From NCBI GenBank assembly GCA_035714365.1, contig DASTMB010000061.1, positions 1-64,000 on the forward strand: 64,000 nt of DNA, written 5' to 3'. Origin of the DNA: Mycobacteriales bacterium (GTDB taxonomy: Bacteria; Actinomycetota; Actinomycetes; BP-191). Made by a program: the position numbers and the translations under genes. The number at the start of each line of letters is the position of its first letter. Position 1 is the stretch's first letter. Under the pieces are notes generated by a model. The model saw only the letters and a program-made list of their open reading frames with translations. It was not told where the DNA came from and searched no databases. Positions 20,195 through 28,079 of the stretch are shown one piece after another.

Positions 20195-21150
20195 ACCCAC
20201 GGCACCGTTCCATCTGGTGGCGAGCGACCGCTCTGGTCGCGGGGCTGACGGTGGCGTTGCTCGCCGTCGGCACGGGTACCGCGACCGCGCGCGGAACGCT
20301 GGCCGGCCGTGCGGCGACGACGCCAGGTCCGAGGCCGTCGCCCGTTGCACCTCCGCCGGTCGCGTTCGCACCCCAGGGACCGTGGCCGTCCATCGTCCGC
20401 ATGGTCGGGCAGGCCGACGTCGCCTGTGGCATGACCCTGACACTCGCCTACTCCGACGGCACCACCGTGCGCCTCTGCTGGCAAGCGTCGTGCCGGGCGA
20501 CCATCAGGGAAGCGGCGCCGCCCACGACCAACTGCGGCCCTCCCGGCTTCGACCGGCCCTACCCGCGGCAGACCGGCTCCGCGCTCGACATCACGTACGA
20601 CCCGCGAGGCCACCACTGCGTCGCCGTCGTGGGTTGGACAGGAGCCGGCGACGGTGACCCCGCCGCCGGGTGCGAGTGGTGGCAAGGGTGCGCCGACGAC
20701 GTCTGGTGGACGTTCGGCCACGACCCCTTCGCCCTCCTGCTCGGTGCGAGCGTGTGCGGCGACAAGGTCCAGAACCCGTACGTGCGTCCGCCACTGAAGG
20801 CGCCCGAGCTCGCTGGTGCCCGCCCGGTACGCGTGCTGGGCGGGCGGCACTCGCGTCCGAACCGTCCGTCCACCGCAGAGCCGCCCGAGGCGGCCACTGC
20901 GGCAGCGCCCCCCGCCGTTCCCGCTCCCGCGCCGCCTCGCACGAGCGTGCGGAGGCCCCGCCCGCCCGCGGGCGGCCAGATCGCCTCCGAAGGTCTCGAT
21001 CCCGTCCGGTTCGACCCGTCGCTGGCCGCGCCGCCGAACGCTGCGGCGGCAGTGCGCCACGACCGCCATCCGGTGCTGGTGGCGGTCGCACTGCTCGGAA
21101 TCATCGCCACTGCCGCCGCCGCCGCGCGGCAGGGTCACGCCCACCGCTAG
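20191..21150 (+). CDS. Secreted, C-terminally anchored protein of unknown function
   Basis: 319 residues, not recognised. A signal peptide (to about residue 34) is followed by a Cys-rich domain at about 70-190 with eight Cys (VACGMTLTL, RLCWQASC, HHCVAVVGW, AGCEWWQGC), a Pro/Ala-rich linker (about 205-270) and a C-terminal helix (PVLVAVALLGIIATAAAA) with a short basic tail. This is the layout of a wall-spanning anchored exoprotein. GGGGGA precedes the ATG. Its TAG lies in the palindrome CTAG, which is also the stop of the convergent TPR gene. Third-position base use is looser than in the flanking core genes, consistent with transfer. Confidence 0.6.
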   Translation: MNPRHRSIWWRATALVAGLTVALLAVGTGTATARGTLAGRAATTPGPRPSPVAPPPVAFAPQGPWPSIVRMVGQADVACGMTLTLAYSDGTTVRLCWQASCRATIREAAPPTTNCGPPGFDRPYPRQTGSALDITYDPRGHHCVAVVGWTGAGDGDPAAGCEWWQGCADDVWWTFGHDPFALLLGASVCGDKVQNPYVRPPLKAPELAGARPVRVLGGRHSRPNRPSTAEPPEAATAAAPPAVPAPAPPRTSVRRPRPPAGGQIASEGLDPVRFDPSLAAPPNAAAAVRHDRHPVLVAVALLGIIATAAAAARQGHAHR

Positions 21151-22646
21151 GTGGTCGCCGTACCTGCGATCACCCCGTTCACGTACACCTCGACCGTGTA
21201 CTCCGCCCGGTCTACCGGCAGCGATCCGGCCACGCGCCCGTCCGGACGCCCCGGCCGGTCCTTCGTCAGCACGAGCGTCGCGCCGTCGTACACGCGGATG
21301 CCGATCTGGTCCTCGGCGTGAAGGCCGCGAAAGGTCAGGTCGTAGTGCAGCCGCAGCGCCTCGTGCTCGTAGCCGAAGGACGACCGCACGAGCGCGGCGC
21401 CGTGCGCGGACCGGGGATAGGGGTCGCCGAACGCCGACAGCGTGGCTCCCGCACGTCTCAGCTCGGCGAAGAACTCGTCCCGGACGGCTGCGCCGATACC
21501 TGCTTCTTCGAGCTCGAGAGCGTCCGCGCGCCAGGCCGCGAACATCTGGTCGCGCAACGTCGCGGTCTCGCCCGTCACCGCGGCGACGAGTTCGCCGGCG
21601 GCGGCCATGGCGGCACGTTCGTCGCCTTGCGCCACCAGCACCTCCGCCGCGGTCGCCCGCACCGTCAGATCGCCGGGTAACAGCTCGACCGCCGCTGCCG
21701 CGTGCGTGGCGGCGCGGGCGGTGTCGCCCGCCAGCAGCTCGGCGTACGCCAGGTTGTTCAACAGCGCGCCGGAGTGCGCGCCGAGCTCGACCGCACGTGA
21801 GTACGAGTCCGCCGCCCAGCGCGGCGCACGCGCGTCCGCCGACTTGAGGTAGACGGATCCCAGCGCCTCCCAGGCCGCCGCATACCGCGGCTCCCGCCTG
21901 ACGGTCCGCGTGAAGGCATCCACGGCGGACGGTGTGTCGCCCAGGCGGTCGAAGACCGCTCCGTCCGCGAACGCGGCGATCGCCTCGCGGGACAGGCCAG
22001 CCGGATCGTGCGCGTTGACGTATCCGATGCGAACGACGCTGTAGGCCACCACGCAGGCGGCAAGCACGAGGAACCGCTCCGGCCGCTTCGACGCCGGGAG
22101 GGTCAAGGCCGTCGCGACGAGCAGGAGCGCGACCGCGGACAGGCCGGCGACGCCCAGGTTCTCGCTCTCGCGCGAGCTCCACGCCTGGGCCAGTAACGCG
22201 TGGTCGTCCGCGACCTGCTGGCTGACGACCACCGGCCGGTACCCCCGGGCGAGCGCCTCGTCCGCTGACAACGCGTGCGCGGCGTCGTAGTCCCGGGCCG
22301 CCTCCACCCAATGGGCGCGTGCACGAGCCAGCGCCTCGCGCGCCTCGGCTGTCGTACGCGGAGTGGCGTCGACGGCGCCGACGTGCAGCACCACCTCCGC
22401 CTGGCGCACGTAGGCATCCGTGTACTCGGCGGACTCCAGCGAGAGACGATGGAGCGCTCGTTGCGCGTTCGCCGTCTCGACCGCACGACCGCGCTCATGA
22501 ACCGCGGTGCGCCAGTTCGCTCGGGCCGCCAGGAAGCCGGCGCACGCCGCTACCAGCGTCGCGACGGAGACGACGGCGATCGCGCGACGACGCAACCGCA
22601 ACGGAGCCTCGGTGCCCGGCGTCAGCGCGGGTGCTGCCGGATCCAT
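21147..22646 (-). CDS. Membrane protein with TPR repeats
   Basis: 499 residues from ATG 22646. Helix at 22-41, extracytoplasmic segment to about 160 with heptad-like charged helices, helices at about 164-184 and 190-209, then TPR-type repeats at about 220-355 (AAFADGAVFDRLGDTPSAVD, AAWEALGSVYLKSADA, GALLNNLAYAELLAGDTA). A C-terminal beta-sandwich-like segment ends YTVEVYVNGVIAGTATT. It is probably a scaffold for a membrane complex. Its start overlaps the stop of the upstream membrane-protein gene by one base (TGATG), so the two are a pair. Function unknown. Confidence 0.65.
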   Translation of the reverse strand: MDPAAPALTPGTEAPLRLRRRAIAVVSVATLVAACAGFLAARANWRTAVHERGRAVETANAQRALHRLSLESAEYTDAYVRQAEVVLHVGAVDATPRTTAEAREALARARAHWVEAARDYDAAHALSADEALARGYRPVVVSQQVADDHALLAQAWSSRESENLGVAGLSAVALLLVATALTLPASKRPERFLVLAACVVAYSVVRIGYVNAHDPAGLSREAIAAFADGAVFDRLGDTPSAVDAFTRTVRREPRYAAAWEALGSVYLKSADARAPRWAADSYSRAVELGAHSGALLNNLAYAELLAGDTARAATHAAAAVELLPGDLTVRATAAEVLVAQGDERAAMAAAGELVAAVTGETATLRDQMFAAWRADALELEEAGIGAAVRDEFFAELRRAGATLSAFGDPYPRSAHGAALVRSSFGYEHEALRLHYDLTFRGLHAEDQIGIRVYDGATLVLTKDRPGRPDGRVAGSLPVDRAEYTVEVYVNGVIAGTATT

Positions 22647-23359
22647 CAGAAGCCCACCGCGACGAGTACGGCGGAGGCGTATCCGAGCGAGAGGCAACCG
22701 CCGACGATGCCCGTGACCGACACTCTGCGGTCGTCGCTCAGCTGTCCCAGCGCCGCCGCGGCGAGCCCCAGGAGCAGCACCACCGCCGCCGCGCGGAGCG
22801 TCTGGCGCCGCTCGGTCGCCGCACCGGCCAGCGCGAAGTACCGCGCACTCTCGTCACGCACCTCGCGTTCACGCAGGAGCTCGGCCGTCCGGCCCGCGAC
22901 GTCGAACGTGGCACGCCGAACTCCTCCTGTGCGGCGCCACTGCACGAAGTCCGGCGGAAAGGCGCTCTGCAGACGATCAGCCAGTCGTGCCTGGGTCGTG
23001 GCCTCGACGGCCGCGACGGCGTCGTCGGGCGCCGCCGCTCGATGCGCCTCCTGCTGGGTCCGAGCCATCGCGTAGGCGGCGAAGACCCGCTGTTCGGCGC
23101 GCGCGTCCGTCTCGGCGCGTTGCGCCTCGCCCTGGTAGCGCACCGCCTGGACGACCCCCTGCCGGTCGTACAGCGCCGCGGTGCCGCCGGCGACGTCCGC
23201 TCGCCACGTCACGACGCCACCCGCGCACGAGATGAGCGCGCCGACGACGGCCACGAGAACGGTCTCGAACGGACGGGCGGTCGCGGTGCGACGTCCGGTG
23301 CGCGGTGCGCGCCGCGGCTTGGCTCCGCCGCGCGCCGCGCCCTGCCCTCTGGCTGCCAT
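22646..23359 (-). CDS. Membrane protein of unknown function
   Basis: 237 residues. A basic N-terminus is followed by a helix at about 32-52 (ETVLVAVVGALISCAGGVV), an alpha-helical extracytoplasmic domain of about 135 residues rich in Ala, Arg and Glu, then helices at about 190-206 and 214-236. No family recognised. The layout mirrors the first half of the TPR protein encoded next in the operon (helix, outside helical domain, two helices), so the two may descend from a shared module or form a heteromer. Confidence 0.55.
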   Translation of the reverse strand: MAARGQGAARGGAKPRRAPRTGRRTATARPFETVLVAVVGALISCAGGVVTWRADVAGGTAALYDRQGVVQAVRYQGEAQRAETDARAEQRVFAAYAMARTQQEAHRAAAPDDAVAAVEATTQARLADRLQSAFPPDFVQWRRTGGVRRATFDVAGRTAELLREREVRDESARYFALAGAATERRQTLRAAAVVLLLGLAAAALGQLSDDRRVSVTGIVGGCLSLGYASAVLVAVGF

Positions 23360-23431
23360 GAGCTCCCCCGACCCCGCTCGTTCCGGATCGGCCCATCGTC
23401 GGGGGCGCGGGTTGCCGGCGGCAAGTAGCCG

Positions 23432-24586
23432 CTACTCGCCCAAGAGCGCCCGGGAGATGATCATCTTCTGGATCTCGGTGGTGCCGCCGCCGATGGAGGT
23501 GAGCTTCGCGTCGCGGAGGGCGCGTTCGGGCGAGAAGTCACGCATGTACCCGTAGCCGCCGTGGATCTGGATGGCTTCGAGCGCGTTGCGCACCGACAGG
23601 TCGCCGACGAGCGTCTTCGCGATCGACGCCTCGACCTGGTGCGGCAGGCCCGCCTGCTTCAGCCACGCGGCGCGGTAGACGGCGGTGCGGCAGACCTCGA
23701 GGTTGATCTTCATCTCGGCGAGCTTGTGCGCGACGGCCTGGAAGTGCGCGATCGGCTTGCCGAACTGCCGCCGCTCCTTCGCGTACGCGACCGACGCGTC
23801 GAGCGTCGCCGCCATGCCGCCGATGGAGCCCGCGATCATGACGGTGCGTTCCCAGTCGAAGCACTCGAACGCGATCCGCCACAACGCCTCGCCCTCCGGC
23901 CCGAGCATCGCGTCGGCGGGGACGCGGCAGCCGGTGAGGACGATCTCCGCCGTCGGCGACGAACGGCAGCCCATCTTGTCCAGCTCGCGCCCGACGGCGA
24001 AGCCGGGGTTGTCGGTCTCCACGAGGAACGCGCTCACGCCGCGCCCGGGGCCCGCGTCCGGGTCGGTGACCGCGAGGACGGTGCAGAGCTGGGCGATGGG
24101 GCCGTTGGTGATGAACATCTTGGTTCCGTCGATAATCCACTCGTCACCGTCGCGCACGGCGCGGGTGCGGATGCCGCCGGCGTCGCTGCCGGCCTCCGGC
24201 TCGGTCGACGCCCACGAGCCGATCCACTCGCCGGAGCAGAGCCGCGGCAGGTACCGCGCCTGCTGCTCGGGGGTGCCGTGCAGCCAGATCGGGACGGTGC
24301 CGATGGTCCAGTGGGCGCCGAGGGAGAGGTTGAGGCCGCCGTCGTGGCCGCCCTCGCCGATCGCCTCGTTGGCGAGGCAGGTCTCGACGATCGACGCACC
24401 CGCGCCGCCGTGCTCCTCCGGCACCGGGAGGCCGGCGAGCCCCTGCGCGGCGAGCGAACGCCACACCTCCGGGTCCCAGCGACCCGCCTTGTCGCGGTCC
24501 CGGGCCTCCGGCGCGACGACCGCGCTCGCCCACTCGAGGACCGAGCGCCGGAACGCCGTCTGCTCCGGCGTGATCGTGAAGTCCAT
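23432..24586 (-). CDS. Acyl-CoA dehydrogenase
   Basis: 384 residues, full length. An FAD enzyme that introduces the alpha-beta double bond into acyl-CoA in fatty or branched-chain amino acid breakdown. Signatures are GSWASTEPEAGSDAGG, KMFITNGPIAQL, RRQFGKPIAHFQAVAHKLAEM and IHGGYGYMRDFSPERALRDA. The usual catalytic Glu before GT near the C-terminus is replaced (SIGGGTTEIQ), and the Glu in FDWERTV sits where isovaleryl- and long-chain-type enzymes keep theirs. That points to a branched-chain-type active site. The gene appears leaderless. Confidence 0.93.
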   Translation of the reverse strand: MDFTITPEQTAFRRSVLEWASAVVAPEARDRDKAGRWDPEVWRSLAAQGLAGLPVPEEHGGAGASIVETCLANEAIGEGGHDGGLNLSLGAHWTIGTVPIWLHGTPEQQARYLPRLCSGEWIGSWASTEPEAGSDAGGIRTRAVRDGDEWIIDGTKMFITNGPIAQLCTVLAVTDPDAGPGRGVSAFLVETDNPGFAVGRELDKMGCRSSPTAEIVLTGCRVPADAMLGPEGEALWRIAFECFDWERTVMIAGSIGGMAATLDASVAYAKERRQFGKPIAHFQAVAHKLAEMKINLEVCRTAVYRAAWLKQAGLPHQVEASIAKTLVGDLSVRNALEAIQIHGGYGYMRDFSPERALRDAKLTSIGGGTTEIQKMIISRALLGE

Positions 24587-24592
24587 CCGGCG

Positions 24593-24598
24593 ACGCTA
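24593..24598 (-). promoter_or_regulatory. -10 box of leaderless acyl-CoA dehydrogenase promoter
   Basis: TAGCGT on the minus strand, followed by exactly six bases (24592-24587) and then the ATG. This TAnnnT spacing is diagnostic of leaderless actinobacterial transcripts, and no ribosome binding site is present. Confidence 0.6.
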
Positions 24599-24755
24599 CA
24601 GCGGGCTCCGGCAGGGCGCCGGAAGGCCCCGGCCAGGGTGCGGGATCCGTTCGAAAGTCGCGCGTAAGGAACGCGAGCGTCATCCGTGTAGAGGTCGGAC
24701 ACCCGCCCCGGGTGCCGTCGTGCCTCGTGCACGGCATCCACGAGAAGGGAAATCG

Positions 24756-24863
24756 ATGAACGAGATGGAGCACGAACAGGCGCGGTCAGAGGAACCGATC
24801 CAGTTCGACTTCAGCATCCGGCCGCGCGAGGAGCGCCCGGTGCTGATCTCGGTGCACCTCTGA
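24756..24863 (+). CDS. 35-residue peptide, candidate RiPP precursor
   Basis: ATG 24756 with AAGGGA five bases upstream. The peptide is acidic at its start (MNEMEHEQARSEEPIQFDFS) and ends REERPVLISVHL. It is the first gene of the operon; the Nudix start follows 17 bases after its stop. Position, size, a charged leader-like N-terminus and a more hydrophobic C-terminus fit a precursor peptide acted on by the downstream enzymes, three of which carry peptide-binding-like N-terminal domains. It has no Cys and only one Ser in the C-terminal third, so thiazole or lanthionine chemistry is unlikely; His, Arg, Phe or backbone oxidation is likelier. Inferred, not proven. Confidence 0.6.
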   Translation: MNEMEHEQARSEEPIQFDFSIRPREERPVLISVHL

Positions 24864-24880
24864 GGCTGGGAGCCTGATCC

Positions 24881-25453
24881 ATGAGCGCGCTTGCCGACGG
24901 TGTGCTGCTTCAGTGCGCCGTTCTTGCGCTCGTTGATCGGTGGCCGACGCCGTCGTTCGTGCTGACCCAGCGCGCCGACGGCGTCGGCATCGATCCGGGC
25001 GCCATCTGCTGGCCGGGAGGACGCTCTCGTCCGGAGGAGACTCCGCGCGAGACTGCGTTACGCGAGGCCGCGGAGGAGATCTCCCTGCCTCCCGAGTCGG
25101 TCTCGATCCTCTGCGAGGGACCGACCGTCGTGGTGCCGGATCGCGCGTGGGCGATCGTGCCGGTCCTCGCGTTGCTGCTCGAGCCGGCTGCGTTCGCACC
25201 GGCCGCGTCGGAGGTCGCCACGATCCACCTGGTGCCCCTCGACGATCTGATCGACCCGAGGACGCACCGGCACGTCACCACGCCGGGAGGGCGTGAGCTG
25301 GCGTGGGAGCTGCCGGCAGGGCGGCTGTGGGGGCCAACGGCGACCATCACCGGCTGGGCGCTCGACATGGTGGCATCCGGGTGGACACGCCGCGGATGCC
25401 CGGACGGCATACCGCCTCTTGCACCGGATCAGGCCATCGGTTGTCCGCCATGA
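24881..25453 (+). CDS. Nudix hydrolase (CoA-pyrophosphatase-like)
   Basis: 190 residues. The Nudix box reads GGRSRPEETPRETALREAAEEISL, matching G-x5-E-x7-RE-x2-EE with Ser in place of the usual Gly. This domain hydrolyses X-linked nucleoside diphosphates with Mg2+. Overall length and the segments ICWPGG and TPGGRELAWELPAGRLWG resemble CoA/acyl-CoA pyrophosphatases. It stands between the small peptide gene and the thiamin-diphosphate enzyme, and its TGA overlaps the next ATG (ATGA). It may clear a CoA- or nucleotide-linked by-product of the pathway; that role is inferred. Confidence 0.8.
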   Translation: MSALADGVLLQCAVLALVDRWPTPSFVLTQRADGVGIDPGAICWPGGRSRPEETPRETALREAAEEISLPPESVSILCEGPTVVVPDRAWAIVPVLALLLEPAAFAPAASEVATIHLVPLDDLIDPRTHRHVTTPGGRELAWELPAGRLWGPTATITGWALDMVASGWTRRGCPDGIPPLAPDQAIGCPP

Positions 25454-27090
25454 CCGCTGTCCACGGTGGGGACGTGTTCGCACGGCAGCTCGTGCGCGAG
25501 GGCGTCGACACCATCTTCACGCTCACGGGCGGCCACATCTCGCCGTTGCTCGACGGTTGCGTCCGCGCGGGGGTCCGTGTGGTGGACGTACGTCACGAGC
25601 AGGCGGCCGCACACGCCGCGGATGCGTACGCGCGGCTCACCCGGAACGTCGGTGTCGCCGTCGTCACGGCCGGGCCGGGCCTCACCGGCGTAGTCACCGC
25701 CGTCGCGAACGCGCACAGCGCCGGCAGCCCGTTGGTCGTAGTGGCCGGCCGGAACCCGCTCGCGCTCGAAGGTGCGGGGGCGCTCCAGGAAGCACCGCAC
25801 GCCGACCTGCTCAAGCCGGTGACGAAACGCACGGACGTCGCGTTCGATGCTTGGCGTATCGGGGAGCTCCTGCACTGGGCCTGCGCAACGGCCACCGCTC
25901 CCAGGTGCGGGCCCGCGTTCCTCGACCTACCGCTCGACGTGCAGCTCACGCCCGTCGACCCGGCTCGCATCGTCGTACCCTCCGACCGGCGCACGGTGGC
26001 CGCCGCGGGTGTCGACCCCGGCGTCACTGATGCCGCCGTGAAGCTGCTCTCGGCGGCGAGCACACCGGTCATCCTCGTCGGTACCGGCGCCTATTGGGCG
26101 GACGCCGGACCTGAGCTGGCTGCCGTAGCGGAAGCGATGAACGCGCCAGTCTTTCTCAACGGCATGGCGCGCGGGCTGTTGCCTACGACGCACCCGTGCG
26201 TCGGGGCGCTCGCGAGGTCGTGGGCGCTGGAACGAGCGGACTCCGTCCTGCTCGTCGGCGGTGACTTCGACTTCCGCCTTGGTTACGGCCGATCCGGACT
26301 ACGTGAGGATGTCGCTGTCATTCAGGTCGACCCGCAGGCCGATCGCATCGGGCACAACCGGGCAGTGACACACGGCGTCGTGGGGGACGTACGCGCGTTC
26401 CTGGGCGCGGTCGCCGACGCATCCGGCGCAGGACGCACCGACAAGACGTGGCTCGCCGAGGTTCGCGCCGAGGAGCTCTCCCGCGAGCACAAGAGGCTGC
26501 CGTTGCTCCGGTCGGAGCAGGTACCGATCCACCCACTTCGCCTCGCAACGGAGGTCGCCCGCTTCGCCGACGACGACGCGGTGTTCGTCGGCGACGGTGG
26601 CGACGTCGTGACCGCGGCCGCGTCGGTGGTTCGCGCCAACGTGCCCGGTCACTGGATGGATCCGGGCCCGTTCGGGTGCCTCGGCATCGGCGCTCCGTTC
26701 GCGATGGCCGCGCGACTCGCACGACCAGGGCACCAGGTCGTCGCCCTGTTCGGCGACGGTTCGTTCGGCTTCAACGGTTTCGAGTACGACTCGGCCGTCC
26801 GCCAGTCGCTGCCGTTCGTCGGCGTCATCGGCAACGACGGGGCGTGGGGCGAGATGAAGGCATTCCACCGTGACCTCTTCGGGGAAGAGCACCTCGTAGC
26901 GCAGGATCTCTCCCGCGCGACTCGCTACGACCTCGTCGTCGAGGCGCTCGGCGGCTACGGCGAACGCGTGACGGAGCCAGCCGAGATCGCCCCCGCTCTA
27001 CGTAGAGCAGCGGACTCAGGCGTCCCTGCAGTCGTCGACGTCCACGTCGCACCCCGCCAACAGCCCCGACACCACACCTCGGAAGGGTGA
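25450..27090 (+). CDS. Thiamin-diphosphate-dependent enzyme (acetolactate synthase / 2-hydroxyacyl-CoA lyase-like)
   Basis: 546 residues, full-length three-domain fold. Catalytic Glu50 lies in RHEQAAAHAADAY. The cofactor motif starts GDGSFGFNG (435) and ends with Asn462-Asp463. PGPFGCLGIGAPFAMAA precedes it as in oxalyl-CoA decarboxylase and 2-hydroxyacyl-CoA lyase rather than true acetolactate synthase, and no regulatory-subunit gene is present. It would make or break a C-C bond next to a carbonyl: decarboxylation, acyl transfer or hydroxyacyl cleavage. A CoA substrate would fit the neighbouring Nudix gene. Start chosen at the ATGA overlap; 4 bases separate it from the next gene. Confidence 0.85.
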   Translation: MTAVHGGDVFARQLVREGVDTIFTLTGGHISPLLDGCVRAGVRVVDVRHEQAAAHAADAYARLTRNVGVAVVTAGPGLTGVVTAVANAHSAGSPLVVVAGRNPLALEGAGALQEAPHADLLKPVTKRTDVAFDAWRIGELLHWACATATAPRCGPAFLDLPLDVQLTPVDPARIVVPSDRRTVAAAGVDPGVTDAAVKLLSAASTPVILVGTGAYWADAGPELAAVAEAMNAPVFLNGMARGLLPTTHPCVGALARSWALERADSVLLVGGDFDFRLGYGRSGLREDVAVIQVDPQADRIGHNRAVTHGVVGDVRAFLGAVADASGAGRTDKTWLAEVRAEELSREHKRLPLLRSEQVPIHPLRLATEVARFADDDAVFVGDGGDVVTAAASVVRANVPGHWMDPGPFGCLGIGAPFAMAARLARPGHQVVALFGDGSFGFNGFEYDSAVRQSLPFVGVIGNDGAWGEMKAFHRDLFGEEHLVAQDLSRATRYDLVVEALGGYGERVTEPAEIAPALRRAADSGVPAVVDVHVAPRQQPRHHTSEG

Positions 27091-27094
27091 CGCC

Positions 27095-28078
27095 GTGACC
27101 AGCCCCACCTACTCGCTACCCGTTCTCGTCGGGAGTGTGCAGCGCACCGACGACCAGCTCGTCGTCGCCACTCCCGGGGGCGACTACCTCATCGACGCCG
27201 GCCCGCACACCGTTGCCGTCGAAGCGGTGCTCCGCCTCCTCGACGGACACCACCGTCCGGCTGATCTCGCCGACCGGCTGGCGGAGCACGACGTGCGCTC
27301 CCTCCTGAACGCCCTGGACGAGCGTCACCTGCTCGCCGAGCCGGGCCCCGCGACGGCACGACCGGCGATCGCGGTCCTGCTCGAGATCGAGGACCTGACC
27401 AACGACCTGCTGCACAGGACGCTCTACCGCAACGAGTACTGGAAGGCCGTGCATCAGGGCACCGATGGCGTTCCGCTGAACGTCCTGTACGGGACCGCGA
27501 TCGAGAACTACCACTTCCTGTTTCGCGAGAGCTGGTTCGACGCGCCTGTCCTGCCCTACCCGTACAGCCGCAGCGCCCGAGTGCTGGTGAACGAGTTCTA
27601 CGCGGAGGAGATCGGTCACGACGAGCTGATCCTGCGCAGTCTCGAGCACCTGGGAATCTCCCGCGACGACCTCGCCCGGACGATGCCGCTCGCGACGACG
27701 GTGGCGCTGTGCAACGCGTTGTCGTACTGGGCGCGCTACGACCCGCTGTTCTTCCTCACGACCATCGGCACCCTGGAGGGGAAGGACATCGACACCGACT
27801 CGTACCTCGAGGCGTGTGAACGTGCCGCGTTGCCGCCAGAGTTCGTCCGGCCGCTTCGCGCGCACTCGGAGATCAACCTCCGGGGCGGCCATGGAAACCT
27901 CACCAGAGCCATCTTCGCCGGACTCGGCTCCGGCATCGATGACCTGACGACGGCTCGGCTCCGTGCACAGACCCAGCTGTTCGTCGAGCTGTACGACGCC
28001 TTCTACAGCGGCATCTGGGACTACTACTCGCAGCCGGGCAACCCGCTCGTCCGCAGCATCACGACGACGGAGGGATGA
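27095..28078 (+). CDS. Heme-oxygenase-like metal oxidase with N-terminal winged-helix (RRE-like) domain, paralogue 1
   Basis: 327 residues, GTG start with GGAAGGG upstream. Residues 1-82 look like a PqqD/RRE-type winged helix: beta strands, then AVEAVLRLLDGHHRPADLAD and VRSLLNALDERHLL. Residues 90-327 are an alpha-helical heme-oxygenase-like (iron-containing redox family) domain. The metal ligands appear as Glu137-x2-His140 (AIENYH), Glu172-x2-His175 (EEIGHD) and His257 to His266 (HSEINLRGGH). Such enzymes use two metals and O2 to oxidise amines, acids or peptides. The first domain could dock the small peptide. First of three paralogues in a row. Confidence 0.75.
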   Translation: MTSPTYSLPVLVGSVQRTDDQLVVATPGGDYLIDAGPHTVAVEAVLRLLDGHHRPADLADRLAEHDVRSLLNALDERHLLAEPGPATARPAIAVLLEIEDLTNDLLHRTLYRNEYWKAVHQGTDGVPLNVLYGTAIENYHFLFRESWFDAPVLPYPYSRSARVLVNEFYAEEIGHDELILRSLEHLGISRDDLARTMPLATTVALCNALSYWARYDPLFFLTTIGTLEGKDIDTDSYLEACERAALPPEFVRPLRAHSEINLRGGHGNLTRAIFAGLGSGIDDLTTARLRAQTQLFVELYDAFYSGIWDYYSQPGNPLVRSITTTEG

Positions 28079-28079
28079 C

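Noticed and set aside
25450-27090. True acetolactate synthase of branched-chain amino acid synthesis
   Set aside because: No small regulatory subunit or ilv genes are adjacent, and the motif before the cofactor site is closer to oxalyl-CoA decarboxylase and 2-hydroxyacyl-CoA lyase.
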